A stretch of DNA of 64,000 bases from Mycobacterium sp. 1164985.4 (lineage in GTDB: Bacteria > Actinomycetota > Actinomycetes > Mycobacteriales > Mycobacteriaceae): contig NZ_LZMD01000075.1 in NCBI RefSeq assembly GCF_001668575.1, positions 1 to 64,000 on the forward strand. The letters are read 5' to 3'. Below, in pieces: positions 8,299 through 17,780 of this stretch. Below the pieces are notes generated by a model. It was not told the DNA's origin and made no database searches. It worked only from the letters and a program-made list of their open reading frames with translations. Each line of letters begins with the position of its first letter. Position 1 is the first letter of the stretch. Made by a program: the position numbers and the translations under genes.

Positions 8299-9681
8299 GT
8301 GGCTTTCGACCTCACGCCCACCGAGGCGCAGCACGACCTAGCGCGACGGACCCACGAATTCGCCGAGCAGTGCGTCCGTCCCGTAGCTCTTGAGTACGAC
8401 CAGCGCCAGGAATTCCCCTGGCCGGTTCTCGAGGAAGCCGCCGCCCGCGGCTTCTACAGTCCGCTGTTCTATCGCGACCTCATCGGCGACCCGACCGGGC
8501 TCTCCCTGCCGATGTTCATGGAGGAGCTGTTCTGGGGGTGCGCGGGCATCGGTCTCGCCATCGTCATGCCTGCACTCGCGCTCTCGGCGATCGGCCAGGC
8601 CGCCTCACCCGAGCAGATGTTGCAGTGGGCACCCGAATGCTTCGGCACTCCAGGCGATCTCAAGTTGGCGGCACTGGCGATCTCCGAGCCGGAGGGTGGC
8701 AGTGACGTCCGCAATCTGCGCACCCGCGCCCACCGCGACGGTGACGACTGGATCATCGACGGCCACAAGATGTGGATCGGCAACGGCGGCATCGCCAACG
8801 TGCACGTGGTCAACGCCGTCGTCGACGAGGAGCTCGGCCACAAGGGCCAGGCGCTGTTCATCGTCCCCGGCGGCACCCCGGGACTGGAGATGGTCCGCAA
8901 GCTCGACAAGCTCGGGTGCCGCGCATCGCACACCGCGGAACTGAAGTTCAACAGCGTCCGCGTTCCCGCCGAGAACCTGCTCGGCGGCCAGGAGAAACTC
9001 GACTACAAGCTGGCCAAGGCCCGCGAGGCCATCGAAGGCGGTAGACATTCCGGCTCGGCGACGCTCGGCACCTTCGAACAGACCCGCCCGATGGTCGCAG
9101 CTCAGGCGCTCGGCATCGCAAGGGCCGCCCTGGAATACGCCACCGAGTACGCCAACCGCAGGGAGGCGTTCGGCGCCCCGATCATCGACAACCAGGGCAT
9201 CGCGTTCCCGCTCGCCGAACTCGCGACCTCGCTCGACGGCGCCCGCCTGCTCACTTGGCGTGCGTCCTGGATGGCCGCGAGTGGCATCCCGTTCGAACGC
9301 GGCGAGGGCTCGATGTCGAAGTTCGCCGCCAGCGAGGTCGCCGTCCGCGCCACCGAACGCGCCATCCAGACGATGGGGGGCTGGGGTTACATCAAGGATC
9401 ATCCCGTCGAGAAGTGGTATCGGGATGCCAAGCTGTACACCATTTTCGAGGGCACCAGCGAGATCCAGCGGGTCGTCATCGCGAACGCGCTCGGCGCCGC
9501 CGACGGCAAGCCCCCGCTGCACTTCGACCTCGAACCCACCGGCGGCCCGTTCAACAAGATGTTCGGCCGAGGCACACCGCTGCGGGGTCGAGCAGCCGAT
9601 GCCGCGCTTTCCGCCAAGGATCGAGTGCCCGCGCCGATAATGCGGTTGGCGATGAACGTCTTGCGCCCGCCGCGCAAGTAA
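8299..9681 (+). CDS. Acyl-CoA dehydrogenase
   Basis: 460 residues. It has the three-part fold of FAD-dependent acyl-CoA dehydrogenases: an N-terminal helical domain, a middle strand domain with LAALAISEPEGGSDVRNLRT (FAD contact) and GHKMWIGNGG, and a C-terminal helical domain with TMGGWGYIKDHPVEKWYRDA and LYTIFEGTSEIQ, where the Glu in EGTSEIQ is the position of the catalytic base. It oxidises an acyl-CoA to the enoyl-CoA; the chain-length preference is not predictable. The start is GTG at 8299, fixed by the conserved FDLTPTEAQHDLARR opening, with no strong ribosome site. The DUF427 gene follows 17 nt downstream. Confidence 0.93.
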   Translation: MAFDLTPTEAQHDLARRTHEFAEQCVRPVALEYDQRQEFPWPVLEEAAARGFYSPLFYRDLIGDPTGLSLPMFMEELFWGCAGIGLAIVMPALALSAIGQAASPEQMLQWAPECFGTPGDLKLAALAISEPEGGSDVRNLRTRAHRDGDDWIIDGHKMWIGNGGIANVHVVNAVVDEELGHKGQALFIVPGGTPGLEMVRKLDKLGCRASHTAELKFNSVRVPAENLLGGQEKLDYKLAKAREAIEGGRHSGSATLGTFEQTRPMVAAQALGIARAALEYATEYANRREAFGAPIIDNQGIAFPLAELATSLDGARLLTWRASWMAASGIPFERGEGSMSKFAASEVAVRATERAIQTMGGWGYIKDHPVEKWYRDAKLYTIFEGTSEIQRVVIANALGAADGKPPLHFDLEPTGGPFNKMFGRGTPLRGRAADAALSAKDRVPAPIMRLAMNVLRPPRK

Positions 9682-9698
9682 CAGACAAGGGGTGCCCG

Positions 9699-10511
9699 AT
9701 GGCCATCCGGATGGCCGACCTGTTGCGCGGGAACCTCGATGCCCTCCGATACGAACCGACACCGAAGCGGATCCGCGTGGCCCTGGCCGGTGAACCGGTC
9801 GTCGACACCTGCGAGGCCCTCCTCGTCTGGGAACCGCGCCGAATACTGCCGACGTACGCGGTGCCTATCTCTGCACTGGCCGGCCAGTTGGTGCCCGCGG
9901 GCGCGGAGTCCGGCGACGACGACGCCGACCGTCCCGGCGACGACCGCGCGGTGCTCGACCCGACGGTCCCGTTCGGCGCCCATTCTTGCCCCGGTGCTGA
10001 ATTCGACGTCATCGCCGGCGAAGAGACGGCACCCGCAGCGGCCTTCCAACCCGAGGATCCCGAGCTTGCCGACTACGCAGTCCTGGACTTCGGCGCGTTC
10101 GAGTGGCGGGAAGAGGACGAGCCGATCGTCAGCCATCCGCACGATCCGTATCACCGCATCGACATCCTGACCGGCAACCGACACGTCCGCATCGAATCCG
10201 ATGGCCGTCTGCTCGCGGAGTCGACGCGCCCGTTGCTGCTGTTCGAGACCAACCTGCCGGTGCGGTACTACCTGCCGCGCGAAGACGTCGTCGCCGACCT
10301 CGACGACAGCGACACCGTCAGCTACTGCGCCTACAAGGGGCGGGCATCGTACTTCTCGGTGCCGGGCGGACCGGACGACGTCGCATGGACGTACCGCGAT
10401 CCGCTGCCCGACGGCGAACGTGTCCGCGACCGCATCTGCTTTTTCGGCGAGCGGGTGGACGTCACCGTCGACGGTGTCCGCCAGGACCGCCCGGCGACGC
10501 AGTGGAGTTAG
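9699..10511 (+). CDS. DUF427 domain protein (two DUF427 repeats)
   Basis: 270 residues with two DUF427 (PF04248) domains. The first is at about residues 20-120. The second begins near 165 with NRHVRIESDGRLLAESTRPL and includes VRYYLPREDV, SYCAYKGRASYFSV and VAWTYRDPLPDGERVRDRIC, the most conserved DUF427 blocks. The fold is a small beta protein of unknown biochemical role. AAGGGG lies 6 nt before the ATG at 9699. It probably forms an operon with the acyl-CoA dehydrogenase and overlaps the convergent eccD gene by 4 nt. Confidence 0.87.
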   Translation: MAIRMADLLRGNLDALRYEPTPKRIRVALAGEPVVDTCEALLVWEPRRILPTYAVPISALAGQLVPAGAESGDDDADRPGDDRAVLDPTVPFGAHSCPGAEFDVIAGEETAPAAAFQPEDPELADYAVLDFGAFEWREEDEPIVSHPHDPYHRIDILTGNRHVRIESDGRLLAESTRPLLLFETNLPVRYYLPREDVVADLDDSDTVSYCAYKGRASYFSVPGGPDDVAWTYRDPLPDGERVRDRICFFGERVDVTVDGVRQDRPATQWS

Positions 10512-12034
10512 AAGCGCAGATTGCGCAGCAGGTCGTAAACGCCCGCGATCCACAGCAGCATCGGGATCACCGCGGCGATCGTCGCGCCGTCGAGCAACTC
10601 GAGGATCCGCTTGGTCACCGGTGAGATCCGGCGGACGCTCGCGGTGGCCCCGACGACGATCAGCGCCACGAGACCGAGGAGAAGGTAGAGCGCCAGCACC
10701 AGCCACGACCGGTCCGGATACCACAGGCACAGTCGCACCATCACGCCGGTCGGAACGGCCACAGCACCGGCCAACAGAGCCCAGGCACACCATCTTTCGG
10801 CGTATAGCCGCGACCGGAAGCCACAGATCGCGGTGATCAATCCGGCGACGATCATGCTGTGCATGAAGAAGTGGCCCTGCGTGATCACGGTGATCGCGCC
10901 CACTGCCAGCACGAGCGCTCCGGCCGTCACGAATCCGATCAGCAAGCGCCTGGCCAATTGGCTGCGCTCGTGCAACCGCGCCGCCGATTCCGGCACGGAC
11001 GCGATGATCGCCTGCCAGGTCGGCGACTCCTCGTCGCTGCCGGCTGTCGCGACGGGGTCGAGCAGTTCGTCGTTGGCGACCGTCTCACCCGGTGCGGGTA
11101 TCGGGGGCAGCGCGATACGCGCTACGGCGACAGTCAGTTTCGCCGCATTGGTGACCACGATCAATCCAAACGCGATCGCCCCCGCGGGCACCCAGTGTTG
11201 CCAGCCGTATCCGTACGCGATCGCCGCGGCCGTCGCCGCGATGGACGTCACCGCCAGAGACGATGCCAACTCGGCTCGGCGGCGAGGCCCGCCGCGCGTC
11301 GCCAGGGTCAGCAACAGAACCAGCGCGGCGGCGCCCGCGATCTGCGGTGCGCCCAACGAATCCACGCCTCGCGGCAGTGGCACGGCAAGGCCGACCGCGC
11401 CCGCGAGCATCGGTACCGCCCCGGTCAGGAGGCTCTCCGCCAGGTCGATGTTGCGGTAGCGGCTGTTCGCCACCGCGCTGCCACCAAGCAGACCCAAGCC
11501 GGGGACACCGAGCGCCACCGCCCACCACCAGTCGTGACCCGCCCGCGACCACGCCAGCAGCGCCATCACCGTCACGATGACGGACACCAGCGGAATCGCG
11601 ACTCCGACAAAGCGGTTCAACGCCTTGCGGTCGAACTCCGGCGACTCGTCCAGCACGGCGATCGCGTCGATGACGTCTTCCACGAGCGGGCGATACCGCT
11701 CGGTGCGGCTGACCGAAACCAACGTCAGCAGCGACCCGTCGACGACCCCCGCGTCGTCCAACGACTCGTTGAACTTCAGCGGCGGCGCACCGGGCCGAGC
11801 GAACGCCCAGACCCCCTGCGCCTTGAAGTCGAACCCCGCGAGCACATCCTTGGGAGTGTCCTCGAGCAGATCGGCCAACACCGAGACGGTCTCGTCGATG
11901 TAGGTCTCGATCGGCGCCGTCGCGGGCAGCACCAGGTCGGTCATGCGCCGCCCGGTCAGGATCGTCACCCGGGTCGTCGACGGCCGCCCTGGCGTGACGC
12001 TCGAGGCGGATGTTGCTGCGGCGGTTGAGGTCAC
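10508..12034 (-). CDS. eccD1: ESX-1 type VII secretion membrane protein EccD
   Basis: 508 residues. An N-terminal ubiquitin-like domain of about 100 residues (TRVTILTGRRMTDLVLPATA, then VDGSLLTLVSVSRTERYRPL) precedes a long hydrophobic region compatible with the 11 membrane helices of EccD. The C-terminus is the conserved IPMLLWIAGVYDLLRNLRF. By recall it matches EccD1 of M. tuberculosis closely in length (511) and sequence. EccD forms the membrane pore rim of the ESX core complex with EccB, EccC and EccE. The GTG start at 12034 overlaps the espI stop as GTGA. In this genome eccD is the last gene of the locus; no eccE or mycP follows. Confidence 0.95.
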   Translation of the reverse strand: MTSTAAATSASSVTPGRPSTTRVTILTGRRMTDLVLPATAPIETYIDETVSVLADLLEDTPKDVLAGFDFKAQGVWAFARPGAPPLKFNESLDDAGVVDGSLLTLVSVSRTERYRPLVEDVIDAIAVLDESPEFDRKALNRFVGVAIPLVSVIVTVMALLAWSRAGHDWWWAVALGVPGLGLLGGSAVANSRYRNIDLAESLLTGAVPMLAGAVGLAVPLPRGVDSLGAPQIAGAAALVLLLTLATRGGPRRRAELASSLAVTSIAATAAAIAYGYGWQHWVPAGAIAFGLIVVTNAAKLTVAVARIALPPIPAPGETVANDELLDPVATAGSDEESPTWQAIIASVPESAARLHERSQLARRLLIGFVTAGALVLAVGAITVITQGHFFMHSMIVAGLITAICGFRSRLYAERWCAWALLAGAVAVPTGVMVRLCLWYPDRSWLVLALYLLLGLVALIVVGATASVRRISPVTKRILELLDGATIAAVIPMLLWIAGVYDLLRNLRF

Positions 12035-13425
12035 CGACGTTCGAGCCTGTCGAAGTCGTCGGAGAGGGCGGCTGCCAGCTCGACAATGCGCCGACGGAAT
12101 GCCTTGCCGAGCAGATCCAACTGGATCTCGGTGCCGGCCGCTATGTGCTTGTCGTACGGCAGCACGACGACACGGCCGGGCGGGACGTGGCGCTCGAACT
12201 GCGCGACCAGATCGTCGACGTCGATGTTCGGCTTGCCGGGTACGACGTGGTTGATCACCACGCACGAACGGCTGAGCAGATCCTGATATCCGTTCTGGCG
12301 CAACCAGTCCATGGTCATCGCGGCCTGTCGGGCACCGTCGATCGAGGCGCTTGCCACGATGACCAGGCCGGAGACCGTCGACAGCACGCCGCGGGCCGCG
12401 GGCTGGAACAGTCCGGCGCCGCAGTCGGCGAGCACGAGGTTGTAGTAGCGCGACACGATATTGGTCACGCCCTTCCAGTCCTCGTCGTTGAACTCGCGGC
12501 GGGCACCGCTGTAGTCCTCACTGGAGAGCACCTCGAGGTTCGCGCCGTTCATACTCGTGTACGCGCGAATGTCGTTGTAGCGCTGCAGTTCCTTGTCGGA
12601 CAGAAGATCGGCGACGGTGGCCGCGGACTGGCGTCCCGCGCGGTCGGCGAGGTTGCCGCCGTCGGGGTCTGCATCGACGGCCAGGATCCGGTCGCCGCGC
12701 ACCTTGCTCAATGCGGAACCGAGCGCGACGGTGACGGCGGTCTTACCGACACCGCCCTTGAGGCCGAACACGCCGATCTGGTACGAGTCCCGGGCATTTC
12801 GGCGAATCCGGGTGTGCAGGTCCATCTCGTAGAGCTCGTCGGGCGACAACCCGAGGTTGATGCGCGTCAGCAAGTAGAGGATGTGGCGCCAGCCGCGCTG
12901 CGACGGCATCTTCACCGCCGACTTCACGCCGACATGTGACAGGGCATCGATCGCACGGTGGTTGCCGATGGTGGCTGCCGATGTCTGCGCGGGCGTTCCG
13001 CTGGCGAAGGCCCCGTTCGGCTCTACCTCGCGCTCGGCGAAGTGCTGGCTCGGGGCAGGAGCCGGAGCGTGCCGCGGGGCCGGTGCGGGCACCGACCGGG
13101 GCTGCTCGAATCGGGCGCCGGCCGGCGTACCCGACATCGGCATCCGCATCATCGAATTCGGTTGCCGCGGCGGCGTGCTCGACCGTGCGGCCGGCATCTG
13201 GGTGGTGATCTCGTTCTGCTGCGGTGGCGGCGCCTGACCCGCCTTGGTCTGCCCGACGGACACCGTGGGTCCGGTCATCTCGACGGGGGCGTGACCGGTG
13301 GGCATCGGTGCGGGCGGGGGCGTGGCCGAACCGGTGGCCACGGCGTCACGATCCACTGCGTCGTCGTCGGCTGTTTGGACAGCGTCTCCCGCGGAGTGGA
13401 AAAGCCGGTCATAGTCTGCCGACAT
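12031..13425 (-). CDS. espI: ESX-1 associated MinD/ParA-like ATPase EspI
   Basis: 464 residues. A Pro/Ala/Gln-rich N-terminal half (residues about 35-125) precedes a linker and a MinD/ParA ATPase domain. The deviant Walker A is GVFGLKGGVGKTAVTVALGS and the Walker B region is ILAVDADPDGGNLADR; the second acidic segment is LVLADCGAGL. It resembles M. tuberculosis EspI but is about 200 residues shorter, mainly in the Pro-rich part. EspI is reported to restrain ESX-1 secretion when ATP is low. The ATG giving MSADYDRLFH is preferred because it has a good ribosome site (AGAGAGGTTCCC). A strong hairpin lies between it and esxA. Confidence 0.93.
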   Translation of the reverse strand: MSADYDRLFHSAGDAVQTADDDAVDRDAVATGSATPPPAPMPTGHAPVEMTGPTVSVGQTKAGQAPPPQQNEITTQMPAARSSTPPRQPNSMMRMPMSGTPAGARFEQPRSVPAPAPRHAPAPAPSQHFAEREVEPNGAFASGTPAQTSAATIGNHRAIDALSHVGVKSAVKMPSQRGWRHILYLLTRINLGLSPDELYEMDLHTRIRRNARDSYQIGVFGLKGGVGKTAVTVALGSALSKVRGDRILAVDADPDGGNLADRAGRQSAATVADLLSDKELQRYNDIRAYTSMNGANLEVLSSEDYSGARREFNDEDWKGVTNIVSRYYNLVLADCGAGLFQPAARGVLSTVSGLVIVASASIDGARQAAMTMDWLRQNGYQDLLSRSCVVINHVVPGKPNIDVDDLVAQFERHVPPGRVVVLPYDKHIAAGTEIQLDLLGKAFRRRIVELAAALSDDFDRLERR

Positions 13426-13457
13426 GGGAACCTCTCTGATCAATAACTAGTGCGGAT

Positions 13458-13511
13458 GCACGCGGTGGTGGGCAAGACCCCCCGTAGGGTTGCGCTTGCC
13501 CACCCGCGTGC
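13458..13511 (-). terminator. Long hairpin between esxA and espI (partial terminator or processing site)
   Basis: GGTGGGCAAG (13467-13476) pairs perfectly with CTTGCCCACC (13495-13504). After a 2-nt bulge the outer arms GCACGCG (13458-13464) and CGCGTGC (13505-13511) extend the helix to 17 bp. It begins 5 nt after the esxA stop and ends 32 nt before the espI start. It would let esxB-esxA mRNA accumulate above espI-eccD mRNA, by attenuation or by 3' end protection. No T-tract follows. Confidence 0.6.
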
Positions 13512-13516
13512 GGCTT

Positions 13517-13816
13517 CTATCCGCCGAACGAGCCCTCGATGAGCTTGTCGGCCTGAAACATCGTTCCTCCGGTGCCGCCGGACTCCTGGATGGTGGAGGC
13601 GAGCTGCCGGAGCGCGGTGTTGAGCTCCGCCGACGCGGTGTCCCAACGCATTTGAACGGCCTGGTAGGCCTCGGAGCTGGTGCCTCCCCAGACACCGGCG
13701 AGGGCCGCCAGCGAGCCCTTGCCCTCCTCGAGCAGACCCTCGGTCTGACCCACAGCGGTGTTGATCTCGGCCGACGACGCATCGATCGCGGCGTAGTTGT
13801 AAACCTTCTCGCTCAT
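13517..13816 (-). CDS. esxA: ESAT-6-like WXG100 protein EsxA
   Basis: 99 residues. A helix-turn-helix hairpin protein with the WxG motif in SLAALAGVWGGTSSEAYQAV at about residue 43. The N-terminal helix (NYAAIDASSAEINTAVGQTE) and the start of the second helix match EsxA of fast-growing mycobacteria. The C-terminal 22 residues (QESGGTGGTMFQADKLIEGS and on) differ from the usual EAGQ...GMFA tail and are about four residues longer. It is secreted as a 1:1 heterodimer with EsxB by the ESX-1 machine. It follows esxB by 27 nt, the normal order. Confidence 0.95.
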   Translation of the reverse strand: MSEKVYNYAAIDASSAEINTAVGQTEGLLEEGKGSLAALAGVWGGTSSEAYQAVQMRWDTASAELNTALRQLASTIQESGGTGGTMFQADKLIEGSFGG

Positions 13817-13843
13817 TACGTGTTCTCCGTTCGTCTCAGTGGG

Positions 13844-14143
13844 TCAGAACTGCATCGCCGAGGACAACGCCGCGGACCCGTCGCTGTCCATCGCCGCGTA
13901 CTGCGAGCCCGCAGAGTGGATGTTGGCCGAGATGTCGTCGAGGGCCTGAACCTGACGGACCGCCGCCTCATGGAAGCGCATCAGCGCCGCCTGAGCGGCC
14001 GACCCGGCCTCACCGACCAGCTGTGCCGACAGCGCGCCGGCCGTCGACTCGACGTGACCGATGACGGCCCGCAGCTCTCCACCGATGCGTTCGAAGTTGG
14101 CTGCCTCCTTGGCGAGGACAGCAACGTCGGTATTCATTGCCAT
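13844..14143 (-). CDS. esxB: CFP-10-like WXG100 protein EsxB
   Basis: 99 residues. NTDVAVLAKEAANFERIGGE and AQAALMRFHEAAVRQVQALD are close to CFP-10. The C-terminal secretion signal YxxxD is present as YAAMD near residue 82, and the tail ends ALSSAMQF. At the place of the WxG motif the protein reads SAQLVGEAG, so Leu replaces Trp; the Gly is kept. The heterodimer with EsxA is recognised by the EccC ATPase through the YxxxD tail region. ATG at 14143; a second in-frame ATG lies two codons later. Confidence 0.95.
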   Translation of the reverse strand: MAMNTDVAVLAKEAANFERIGGELRAVIGHVESTAGALSAQLVGEAGSAAQAALMRFHEAAVRQVQALDDISANIHSAGSQYAAMDSDGSAALSSAMQF

Positions 14144-14228
14144 GCTGGATACTCTTTCTCTCTTCCTCTGTCCTCACCATCGATGGCGAGTCTTTCCGGT
14201 CGGCTGACCGGGAAGTCTTGGTGTGCGA

Positions 14229-15524
14229 TCACCAGTCGTCGTCCTCGTCTTCTCCGAGGTCCTGCGGCAGCAGGCGCGGCGCCGTCAGTCCCTGCTTGCT
14301 TCCGCCGCTGCTCCCCCGCTGCCCCATGTGACCCATCGGCGCTCCGCCGCCACCAGTCGCGCCCACCGGCGCGAGACCGCCTCCGCTGCCGCCGGCAGCG
14401 GCACCCGGCGCACCCGCGCCCGTCGACGGTTGACCGATCAGCTCGGCCATCAACGGGGTGCGCGCCATCGTGCCGCCGGCACCCGGCAGCGACGCCGCGC
14501 GCACCAGTCCCGCCCCGGACGTCGCCCCCGAACCACCGGCCAGCGGATGGTTCGACAGCGGGCTGGCACCGACGAGACCGACCTGCATCTTGTCGCTGCC
14601 CAAACTGCTCCCGAGCTGGGTGAACAGCGAGGGGACCTGTTGCAGCGGCTGGGTCATCTGCTGCACGGGTTGCGTCACCATCTGCATGCCCTGCTGCGGT
14701 ACCTGCGCCAGGGTCGAGCCGAGCTGCGACGCCATCTGCATGCCCATCTGCATGCCTTGCTGCATCGGCTGATTCGGGCGTGCCTGCTGCGTGAGGTTCT
14801 CGGCTTTCTGCACCTGGCCCTCGGCGTGCTGACCCGCCATGCCCATCTGGGAGGTCGCCCGCCCGCCTTGGAGCACCGCCGACTCCATCGACGCCTGCGT
14901 GCTCACCTGGGTGATGACCGCGTTGCGCAGCGCGGTGGCCGGCGCGGCGGCCGCCGCGAAGCCGGTTGCCATCGCCGTACCGCCGGCGGCCACACCCGGT
15001 ATCACGATCGGTTTCGGCGGCATGATCGGTTCGAAGAGGAGGTTGACGGCCGTCTCGGCTTGGTAGAGGTCCATCGCCCCGGCGGCCTGATTCCACATGC
15101 GGACGAAGTAGTCGAACTCGTTGACGCCGATGGGAACCGTGTTGATGCCGAGAAAGTTGGTGGCTTCGAGCACCCCGTGAGTGATGTGGTTCTGCTCGAT
15201 CTCCGGGAGCGGCGGTGTGGTGGCCATCGCCTGGCTGTAGGAGTTCGCCTGAGCGGTCGCCTGCAAGGCCCGCTTCATCGCCTGAGCGCTTACGGTCCGT
15301 AGCCAGGCGATCATCGGCATGGTTGCCGCGACGACCCGTTCGCTTGCCGCCCCGCTCCACACCGACGTCAGGGCGGCCAGGCTCGCGGCCAGTTCGTCGG
15401 CTTGCGTCTCCAACGAGATCGCCAACGCCTCCCAGCCCGCGGCGGCTTGCAGCATCGGCGCCGCGCCCGCGCCGGCCATGAGCCGGGCGGTATTGAATTC
15501 TGGCGGCAAGGCATGCCAGAACAT
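14229..15524 (-). CDS. PPE68: PPE family protein PPE68
   Basis: 431 residues. PPE is at residues 7-9 in [20 protein letters not shown], and the PPE domain covers about 1-175 with its own W-S-G motif ([14 protein letters not shown]). The middle part is Gln/Met-rich with repeats ([20 protein letters not shown] and [20 protein letters not shown]). The C-terminal end is Gly-rich and ends with an acidic EDEDDDW. It is larger than M. tuberculosis PPE68 (368). It pairs with PE35, whose stop lies 33 nt upstream. The pair is an ESX-1 substrate that needs EspG for chaperoning. Confidence 0.93.
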   Translation of the reverse strand: MFWHALPPEFNTARLMAGAGAAPMLQAAAGWEALAISLETQADELAASLAALTSVWSGAASERVVAATMPMIAWLRTVSAQAMKRALQATAQANSYSQAMATTPPLPEIEQNHITHGVLEATNFLGINTVPIGVNEFDYFVRMWNQAAGAMDLYQAETAVNLLFEPIMPPKPIVIPGVAAGGTAMATGFAAAAAPATALRNAVITQVSTQASMESAVLQGGRATSQMGMAGQHAEGQVQKAENLTQQARPNQPMQQGMQMGMQMASQLGSTLAQVPQQGMQMVTQPVQQMTQPLQQVPSLFTQLGSSLGSDKMQVGLVGASPLSNHPLAGGSGATSGAGLVRAASLPGAGGTMARTPLMAELIGQPSTGAGAPGAAAGGSGGGLAPVGATGGGGAPMGHMGQRGSSGGSKQGLTAPRLLPQDLGEDEDDDW

Positions 15525-15557
15525 CGTCTAGGTCTTCCCTGGTTCGTCGAATCGCGA

Positions 15558-15851
15558 TCAGAACGTCGCGGCGTTCGAGCCGTCCACGGCGTTGTAGATT
15601 CCGGCGCTCTCGACGACGGCCGCGCCCATGCGAGCCAACTCTTCCTGGGCAAACGTGTTCATCGCGAGCGTCTCCACGCCCTCGGCTGCGAAGACGGCCG
15701 CGGCCTGTGCGGAAACCTCGTCGGCACCGGCCGGAACCAGGGCGGTGACCGCCGCACCGGCCGTCGTGCCCGCTGCGAGCCCGCGGGTGCCGTTAGCCAC
15801 CACCTGCGACCCGATTCCCACGGCGCCCGGGTTGTGCATCAACGGTTCCAT
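15558..15851 (-). CDS. PE35: PE family protein PE35
   Basis: 97 residues, MEPLMHNPGAVGIGSQVVAN onward. ALVPAGADEVSAQAAAVFAA is the diagnostic PE block. A YxxxD secretion signal (YNAVD) is near residue 88. The ATG at 15851 has GAGGAGA about 8 nt upstream; the open frame extends further but without support. The 171-nt gap upstream to eccCb (15852-16022) holds the likely promoter of the PE35-PPE68-esxB-esxA unit, with TATGGT as a possible -10 in a near-palindromic AACCAT...ACGGTT context. Confidence 0.92.
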   Translation of the reverse strand: MEPLMHNPGAVGIGSQVVANGTRGLAAGTTAGAAVTALVPAGADEVSAQAAAVFAAEGVETLAMNTFAQEELARMGAAVVESAGIYNAVDGSNAATF

Positions 15852-16022
15852 TCGAAAAATCTCCTCATTGGCTACGAAATCAATGCGTATGAACTTGTGA
15901 ACGTTCGGATACGGTTGTCGGTCAGCCAGGAACCGCGCTCCCCGACCTCTTTGCTGCGACGCCACCATCGTGTTTGCTAGCATGCGCCTCGAACCATAGT
16001 AACCACGGTTCGCGGGTGGTGC

Positions 16023-17780
16023 TTACACAACTTCTTCCGGCGGATCCACATACGCCGCCTGGATGACCTCCTTTCCGTCGGGTGAGACCAGGAGCCCCTG
16101 GCCGGGTGGCCGGCGCTTCAGCCTGACCTCGCTGGACGGAAACTCCTGTTTCTCGCCCGAGAGGAACAGCGTCGGCGATCCAGCGCCGTACGCGGCTCCG
16201 ACGAATTTGTCCATGGTCGCGCGGTGCGCCTGGCTCATCTGGCAGGTCACGATGATGTGCAGTCCGATGTCAGCGGCCGCAGGCAACAGCGGGAACAGCG
16301 GAGCCATGGGCGGCACCACACCGCTTGCGGCGACGATCATGTGCCAGTCGTCGACCAGCAGCACGACATCGGGTCCGCTCCACCACGAGCGCGAACGCAA
16401 CTGCGCCGTGGTGAGATCCGCGGGCGGGAGCCGCCTCTGCAGGTTGATGGCGAACGCCTTGATCGCCTCTTCGAGGCTCGCATTGTTGCGGTTGATGGCG
16501 CCCGCGGCGAGCAGGTGCGACTCCGGCACCGCGTCGAGCAGTCCGGACCGGTAGTCGGCGAGCATGAACCGCACCTGATCCGGACTGTTGCGAGCGCAGA
16601 TCGCTTGCGCCACGGCGTGAGCGATGCGGGTCTTACCCGACTTGGGCCCGCCGAAGATCAGCAGGTGCGGCGTGGTGTGCATGTGGTTGTAGGCAACGCC
16701 CATATCGGACTCGCGCAGGCCGAGCGGCACCGTCCACCTGTTGCGGTAATCGGTATCGGGGCCGGGCGGGTTCGGATCGAGCTGATGCAGGTAGATGCGC
16801 TCGGGGAGCACGCGCACCTTCGGCGCCTGGTCGGTGTGCCGTGCCGAAATGATTTGCACCGCTTCGGACATCGCGCCTACGAGGTTGTCCGCGCTGTGCA
16901 CACCGTCGAGCCGCGGCACCCCCATCATCAGGTGGTGCTTCTCCGTCGACACCGCGCGACCCGGCCGGTTCGCCGGTATCTCGCGGGTGATTCGGTCGAT
17001 CTGGGTCTCGTTGACGTCACCGAGCCGGAACTCGACCTTGGTGCCGAGGTAGTCGCGCACGCGCGCCTTCAGCTCGGTCCAGCGCGGCGTCGAAATCACC
17101 GTGTGCACACCGAATTGCAGACCCTGACCGGCTAGGTCCTGCACGACGGGCTCAAGGTCGGGGAATTCCGCGACGAAGGCGGGCCAGCCGTCGATGACCA
17201 GGAACACGTCGCCGAACGGATCGGCGGCCAGCGGATGGTTCGCGTCGTCGCGCATCTGGCGGTACGCGGCCATGGAGCCGACGCGGTACTGCTTGAACAT
17301 CGCTTCGCGCTGCCGCAGAACCCCTTTCATCTCCGCGATGACGCGGTTGACCCGGTCCGGCTCCGAACGTGTCGCCACGCCACCGACGTGCGGCAGGTCC
17401 TCGAGATACATCAGACCGCCGCCGCCGAGGTCCACGCAGTAGAACTGGACCTGCCGCGGCGAGTGTGATGCGGCGGCGGACAGGATCAGGGTCTGAAGAA
17501 ACGTCGACTTGCCGGTCTGCGGCGCGCCACCGACGGCGATGTTGCCGCCCGCCGACGAGGTGTCGATACCCCATACCTCCTGGCGGTGCCTGCGAGGCTC
17601 ATCCATGATGCCGAGACCGAAGCGCAGCGGTTGACGCTGGCGGTCGTTGGCGATCAGCTCGTTGACCGGCGTCGGATCGGCCAACGGCGGCAACCACATT
17701 CGATAGGCGCGGGTCTCGCCGGTGGTCAGCTGGTCGAGCACCACCTCGCGGAGCACGCGCTGCTCGGATTCGATGCTCAT
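16023..17780 (-). CDS. eccCb1: ESX-1 FtsK/SpoIIIE-type ATPase, subunit EccCb
   Basis: 585 residues (M. tuberculosis 591). Two FtsK/SpoIIIE ATPase domains in tandem, with Walker A sites at about residue 90 ([20 protein letters not shown]) and about 375 ([20 protein letters not shown]). The C-terminal domain of EccCb binds the EsxB signal. It lacks membrane helices and works with EccCa as a split EccC, a hallmark of ESX-1. The ATG at 17780 overlaps the eccCa stop as ATGA, which indicates translational coupling and guarantees stoichiometry. A long open frame continues upstream of this start but belongs to another frame of eccCa. Confidence 0.95.
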   Translation of the reverse strand: MSIESEQRVLREVVLDQLTTGETRAYRMWLPPLADPTPVNELIANDRQRQPLRFGLGIMDEPRRHRQEVWGIDTSSAGGNIAVGGAPQTGKSTFLQTLILSAAASHSPRQVQFYCVDLGGGGLMYLEDLPHVGGVATRSEPDRVNRVIAEMKGVLRQREAMFKQYRVGSMAAYRQMRDDANHPLAADPFGDVFLVIDGWPAFVAEFPDLEPVVQDLAGQGLQFGVHTVISTPRWTELKARVRDYLGTKVEFRLGDVNETQIDRITREIPANRPGRAVSTEKHHLMMGVPRLDGVHSADNLVGAMSEAVQIISARHTDQAPKVRVLPERIYLHQLDPNPPGPDTDYRNRWTVPLGLRESDMGVAYNHMHTTPHLLIFGGPKSGKTRIAHAVAQAICARNSPDQVRFMLADYRSGLLDAVPESHLLAAGAINRNNASLEEAIKAFAINLQRRLPPADLTTAQLRSRSWWSGPDVVLLVDDWHMIVAASGVVPPMAPLFPLLPAAADIGLHIIVTCQMSQAHRATMDKFVGAAYGAGSPTLFLSGEKQEFPSSEVRLKRRPPGQGLLVSPDGKEVIQAAYVDPPEEVV

